A stretch of DNA of 64,000 nucleotides, taken from Morinoia aosen. Taxonomy: Eukaryota > Arthropoda > Malacostraca > Amphipoda > Talitridae. The translations under genes were made by a program, and so were the position numbers. The number at the start of each line of letters is the position of its first letter. The first letter of the stretch is position 1. Below are positions 59,610-64,000 of this stretch, piece after piece. The stretch spans positions 67,393,581 through 67,457,580 of the forward strand of contig CM059576.1 in NCBI GenBank assembly GCA_030386875.1, given 5' to 3'. The notes beneath the pieces are model-generated. The model worked only from the letters and a program-made list of their open reading frames with translations, ran no database searches and was not told where the DNA came from.

Positions 59610-59860
59610 TACAAATATCGGGGATTTATACATTAGTTTGATGTTGGCATGTTAAGGATTAATATATAATAAAACCGGGGATTAGTTTGGTCTGGGCGTT
59701 CGGTTAATTATTGTAGTTATTAAATAAATATGTAACATTAATATATTTATAAATACCGGGGATTTATATACTAGTTCGGTGTAAGCATTTGAATGTTTAA
59801 TATATTTATAAATACCTGGGATTTATTAAGTTTAGCGAGGACATGTGAAGGATTTATGTA
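59610..59860 (+). repeat. Degenerate tandem repeat with ACCGGGGATTTAT
   Basis: Three to four units of 60-95 bp share ATATTTATAAATACCGGGGA and ATACTAGTTCGGTGTAAGC-like words. It lies directly downstream of the minisatellite. Confidence 0.55.
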
Positions 59861-60073
59861 GGGGAAATTTGAGTGGTAGTGAAGCCTGTATCACAGATAC
59901 GCTCATCAGCAATCACACACTCTCAGGTGTTCAAGTTATGAGAAAGTTATTAATCTTATCGCATATTTACCGCTCTAATTAAATAATTTAAGTTTTTATT
60001 CATATGAGACAGTCGCAGCTGTCATTTCTATCTGAAGAAATAATAACAGAAAATAAGATAATGTGTCACAGCT

Positions 60074-60157
60074 ATGAATGAATATCCCCCTTTCTTCACT
60101 TACGTGTCGAAGAAGAAATTGTCCGAACTTTCGGTACTGGAGAAGCAGCTCATGCAG
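60074..60157 (+). CDS. Possible first coding exon of an unknown gene
   Basis: ATG at 60074, then 28 open codons (YPPFFTYVSKKKLSELSVLE inside), ending ATGCAG/GTAAAC, a good donor in phase 0. The upstream frame closes soon. No matching acceptor and second exon were found in the remaining 3.8 kb, so the gene would run beyond the window or the call is chance. No family recognised. Confidence 0.25.
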
Positions 60158-60164
60158 GTAAACA

Positions 60165-60300
60165 TTTTCATTAATATATAACTAAATATTACCATTGTTA
60201 TGTTTATTCATTATATCTTAACTAATATTACCATACGTGTGTTCATTTATTATATCTTACCAAATATTACCCTTTGTGTGTTTATTTATTTATATAGTTG
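60165..60300 (+). repeat. Tandem repeat of about 50 bp, three units
   Basis: TAACTAAATATTACCATTGT, TAACTAATATTACCATACGT and TACCAAATATTACCCTTTGT, each followed by a TTTATT/TTCATT block. Confidence 0.6.
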
Positions 60301-60689
60301 TTTGGTGTCCGATTTTCCTTCTTTCTGTGACGCACATGAGGATGCTCAATGACCGTATCCGTGATACGAGTTTCACAAGTGCACAAGTACCATATTCAAA
60401 TCGCGGGTACTATTGGGATGGATATTATATTTGTTTGCCATCCACATCTGAAGGATATATTCCAGGAAAATGTCGAATTCTCTCCTTTTAGGCGAGCTGT
60501 GCACGCGAATAGTGCAATTTACCTTTTCCATAGAACATCTAGGTGTAGGTCAAAACCTCTAAACGGTCTATAAGTGTAGATACTTACATTACCCCATTAG
60601 GGTTACAAATTTCTATTTTTTACAAGTATAAGCAATAAGCAATGAACAATCATGGTCCATTTTTCAAGTACTGATTTGTTGACAATAAA

Positions 60690-61190
60690 TCCTAAAAATT
60701 GGGTAACTATTTTAGGTAATAATGATCTCACCTGGACCACATCGCGTTCACGCCGAAATTTTCTATCAGAATTCCTCATTTGTTCAGTCGCACAAAAGTG
60801 TAAAGGTGTCATTATGAGCAGTACCGCTGCATGGCACGTAATGAACGCGCTACCCGTGCATCTCAGTTACATATCTGGGATTCAGAAACGGATCTTACAA
60901 ACATGTTTTCAATGCTCAATTGGAGTGAATCAACACGCGTCTCATTGTATTTTTTCAATTTTGTTTGACTTGTGTCCGTGATAGTTGAAATAATGCAACA
61001 CTTTCATTTTCCTGCAAATCCACGAGTATAAATTAGATATAATTTCATTCCTGAAGAACCTTATGTCATTAAAGAATTGAAGAACAGTGCATGATTTCAA
61101 TCCTGGCATCTGTAACATCGCCGGCAAGGAATTAGGCATGTACAATTAAGCTTGTAAATATCTCTCAACCGGAGAGCAAATATCGATCAT
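60690..61190 (-). repeat. Family R1 fragment (M1 60780-60890)
   Basis: M1 is nearly intact. The end shares GGAATTAGGCATGTACAATT with 49220-49250 of another R1 copy. Confidence 0.65.
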
Positions 61191-61379
61191 CGGCCGATTC
61201 CGTAATCAGCTGGCCATTCTTACATGGAACAGACTTCCTAATAATTCCTGTACTGAGCCCAGGGTGGGCATAAAATTTGGGTTAGCAATTATTAATATAC
61301 CACTTGTTCACAGTGCCTAACAGCCCTATTTGTTGGTCCGTTTCGTAAATACTAATGACATTGCATTTGTCTGGAAATG

Positions 61380-62070
61380 GATAACTAAAGTAAATAATTT
61401 CATATATAATGTCGATATTCCCTAGTTAAATTTTCTATTAAAATTCTCTTTCTCATTCGTACAGTCCCACAAAAGTGTAAAGGTGTCATTATGAGCAGTA
61501 CCGCTGCATGGCACGTAATGAACACGCTACTCGTGCATCTCGGTTACATATCTGGGATTTAGCTACCGATATTACGAACACATGTCCTGAATGTTCCATA
61601 GGAGTAAATGAGCTGCTCGTTTGTTTTATACAACACTTACGTTTTACTTATGTTTTACGATGGCTCATATAATGCTTCAGCTTGATTGTTATTCGAACCT
61701 GTTTGAATGTCAAATAGAAATAGGTAATTTTATTTCAGAAAATGATTCCTGATTTATCAAAAAGAGTTGAAGAACCATAGATGGATTTTGAGAATAGTTG
61801 TGTGAAAGGATGCATCAATTTGTAGACAAATTAATGAGTCTTTGAAGGCACTTTATACATCGCTCTCAAAATTTTGAAGTTATTGATTGATTTTCATGCA
61901 TTCACGAAAAAATCGCTTTGTGTTCGTCATTTCTGTCTTGCTGAATGAATTCTCCAGCAATCATTTGGCATTCATATTCATTACACTTAGCAACAAGAGC
62001 GTCTGTTTGGTGGGCTGCCTGTGTTGTTGACACCGTCGTTATATTAGTGATCATTGTACTCATGTCGAGT
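61380..62070 (-). repeat. Family R1 copy (M1 61460-61565)
   Basis: M1 plus the distal block CATTTGGCATTCATATTCAT and GGTGGGCTGCCTGTGTTGTT, closely parallel to 34670-35300. Confidence 0.7.
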
Positions 62071-62919
62071 TTACAATGATGATTTCATTCATTTTGTAAT
62101 TGATATTATCGCTCGTAATTCATTGATCATATCTTCTATCAACTAGAAGCATATCAATTCAAAAGGAATGGTTGTACGCTTTTAAATTTGCCAATGCTTT
62201 CGGTCAATGTCTCAGAATCTCCTAGAAGTTGTCGTGGAATTTCGAAATCTATTTTAGATGCTGGAAAATGGTTATAATTCTCAAAATTCTTAGCGGATTA
62301 TAACCATTTTTCTTTCATTCTTATTCTTAGCGAATTCCAAAAGTTGAGATATGCAAACTTCTGTGTAACCGAAAAGATGAATTTCATTGGCCATTCCGAA
62401 GTATCCAGGGCTGTTATAGTGCGTTTGGAGGTATTCTTATTAAATACATGTTCAACTTCAGAGTTCGGAAATAAATCTTCAACTAAAGTTTTTCTGCACA
62501 AGAACGTTCAAAATATAGTAATGGAATTTGCGAAATTAGGAAAACTTTGAAAAATAGGAGAGGAAAGCTTCTGGTGAAGTGGATAGGCTACGATGAGCCC
62601 CTGAGAGTGTCGGCAACTGAACTCAAAGTGAGTTCTGAATTAACTCATTATTTAACGTACTTGAATCTTCTGAACGGCATCTATTGTCAATAAAACGCAA
62701 GCACATTTCTTAAACATAACCAAATTTTGAAAAAAAATTTCAATATAAAATGATTGTCGAGAACAATTTCAACCATTCATGAATTTTCTCCCAAAATAAT
62801 TCATGAAGCTTACCAAACGAGATTGGCAATAATCAATATGCTTCAAATTCAATCCAACGACGGTATCCCTGTTCAGAAATAGACTTTAATTTCTTCTACA
62901 ATTACAGATATTGTCTATG
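62071..62919. other. No recognised feature
   Basis: Contains a small inverted pair, AAAATGGTTATAA near 62266 and TTATAACCATTTT near 62298. No gene supported. Confidence 0.4.
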
Positions 62920-64000
62920 TTTCTGTAGCTTCGAATCTCTTACGCTTTATACGGAAACCTTGAAACGAGAGCGACAGAGCATATGGAACCTGGTGAGTTA
63001 GAGGCTTAGTTGGGCATGGAAGTAAAATAATAGAAATTCTTAGGAATGATGCAATAATGAATGATCAACTTGCCGACGGAACTGCAGATGTGAGGTCACT
63101 TTGAATAAAATATCAGTAACAAGATCGATGAAATCTACATTGTAAACTATATATAATGAATAACATGATTGCTAATATGAAGATGCAATCAGCAACACAG
63201 GCAGCCTGTTGACGCAACAGACGCTCCTATTGCTAAGTTTAATGAATATGAATGCCAAATGGCGATTGGAGGAACTAGTTCATTCAGTAATTTAGAAATG
63301 ACGAACACGAACTGACAGATTTCTTGAACACATGGACATGAATTTATACTTTTAAAAGCGATGTACGAACTGTCTTCAAGGATTCATGAATTTGTCAACA
63401 ATATGTTGCGCTTCATGCAAGTATTCTCAAAATTCATAAATTTTTTCATGGTTCCTTAACATTTTTCATATGTAAAATTATTTCAGTCTTTCATTCATAA
63501 GTCTCATATACAAATCAAGCCATTGCATTATTTCAACTTACGTAAAACATGAATGATATAATAAAGCAACCGGCAGGTATTAATTTGCTCCGATAGAACA
63601 TTCAAGACATGTGTGTGTAATGTCAGTTTCTAAATCCCAGATATGTAACTGAAATGCACGGGTAGCGTGTTCATTACGTGCCATGCAGCGGTACTGCTCA
63701 TAATGACATCTTTACACTTTTGTGGGACTGAACAAATGAGAAATTATGATGGAAAGCTTGTGCGTGAACGCGACGAGATTCAGGTCAGTGCTTGTGGTTG
63801 CTTTTAAAATAGTTACCCAACTCAAAGGTATCAAGTCAAGTGATTACTAGTTGTCAAATGGGTGAGCAATGTTTTCTTCAGGTTTGCGTTCAATGTACAA
63901 GTTAAAAAAGTGTAATATTATATATGGAACCCCGATGGGGTTATGCTGGAAATGTTAACGAAAGAAGTATTGATGATTGGTTAGGTGTGACTTCTTGAAT
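62920..64000 (+). repeat. Long R1-linked repeat, cut by the window end (M1 63635-63735)
   Basis: It starts GTTTCTGTAGCTTCGAATCT like 42830, lacks the Ser-rich frame and SINE S3, and runs through GAATATGAATGCCAAATGGC and M1 to the end of the window. M2 would lie beyond. Confidence 0.65.

Noticed and set aside
57518-59655. Long Cys/Val-rich open frames of up to 212 codons
   Set aside because: They are the translation of a 14/13-bp minisatellite that lacks stops in all forward frames; several overlapping frames give the same peptide, which marks them as artefacts.

Overview
The window looks like nuclear DNA of a repeat-rich arthropod, most likely an insect. It is AT-rich, its one convincing gene has introns, and it carries non-LTR, Penelope-like, hAT-type and TTAA-type elements, tRNA-derived SINEs and a satellite built from CCTAA-like pentamers (insect telomere repeat TTAGG). 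No bacterial features were seen. I cannot name the species.

0-24 kb is mostly transposon debris. It holds a decayed non-LTR reverse transcriptase (about 1.2-2.8 kb) with its duplicated 3' end, and a 1.1 kb TTAA-ended element at 5.96-7.08 kb. An internally palindromic hAT-type element lies at 8.23-9.95 kb, and a 15-bp minisatellite between inverted flanks at 10.55-11.24 kb. A three-level nest occupies 12.34-16.24 kb: a TTAA element containing a hAT-type element containing a 727-bp foldback. A long inverted repeat spans 18.4-20.6 kb.

24.4-33.7 kb carries the gene: a C2H2 zinc-finger protein on the + strand. I assemble it from three coding exons (24382-24493, 28069-28190, 31981-33723) whose splice phases match and give 658 residues. 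The N-terminal part carries four psi-K-x-E (SUMO-consensus-like) motifs; the C-terminal half is a ten-finger tandem array. Its introns hold several copies of a SINE family ('SINE-C'), one split by a Penelope-like element with a GIY-YIG endonuclease and a hammerhead-like core. They also hold a minisatellite that starts at the exon 2 donor, and a TRIM-like pair of direct repeats.

34-64 kb is a mosaic of interspersed families in both orientations. Family R1 has two strongly conserved cores (M1, 11 copies; M2, 5 copies). R2 has 3 copies, R3 has 2, and there are five copies of a tRNA-derived SINE. The tail of a mariner/Tc-type transposase lies at 36.2-36.6 kb. A roughly 1.95 kb array of 14/13-bp units sits at 57.6-59.6 kb. 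A short possible first coding exon at 60074-60157 is the only further hint of a host gene.

All calls come from reading the sequence by eye. Boundaries of diverged repeats are approximate unless target-site duplications are given.
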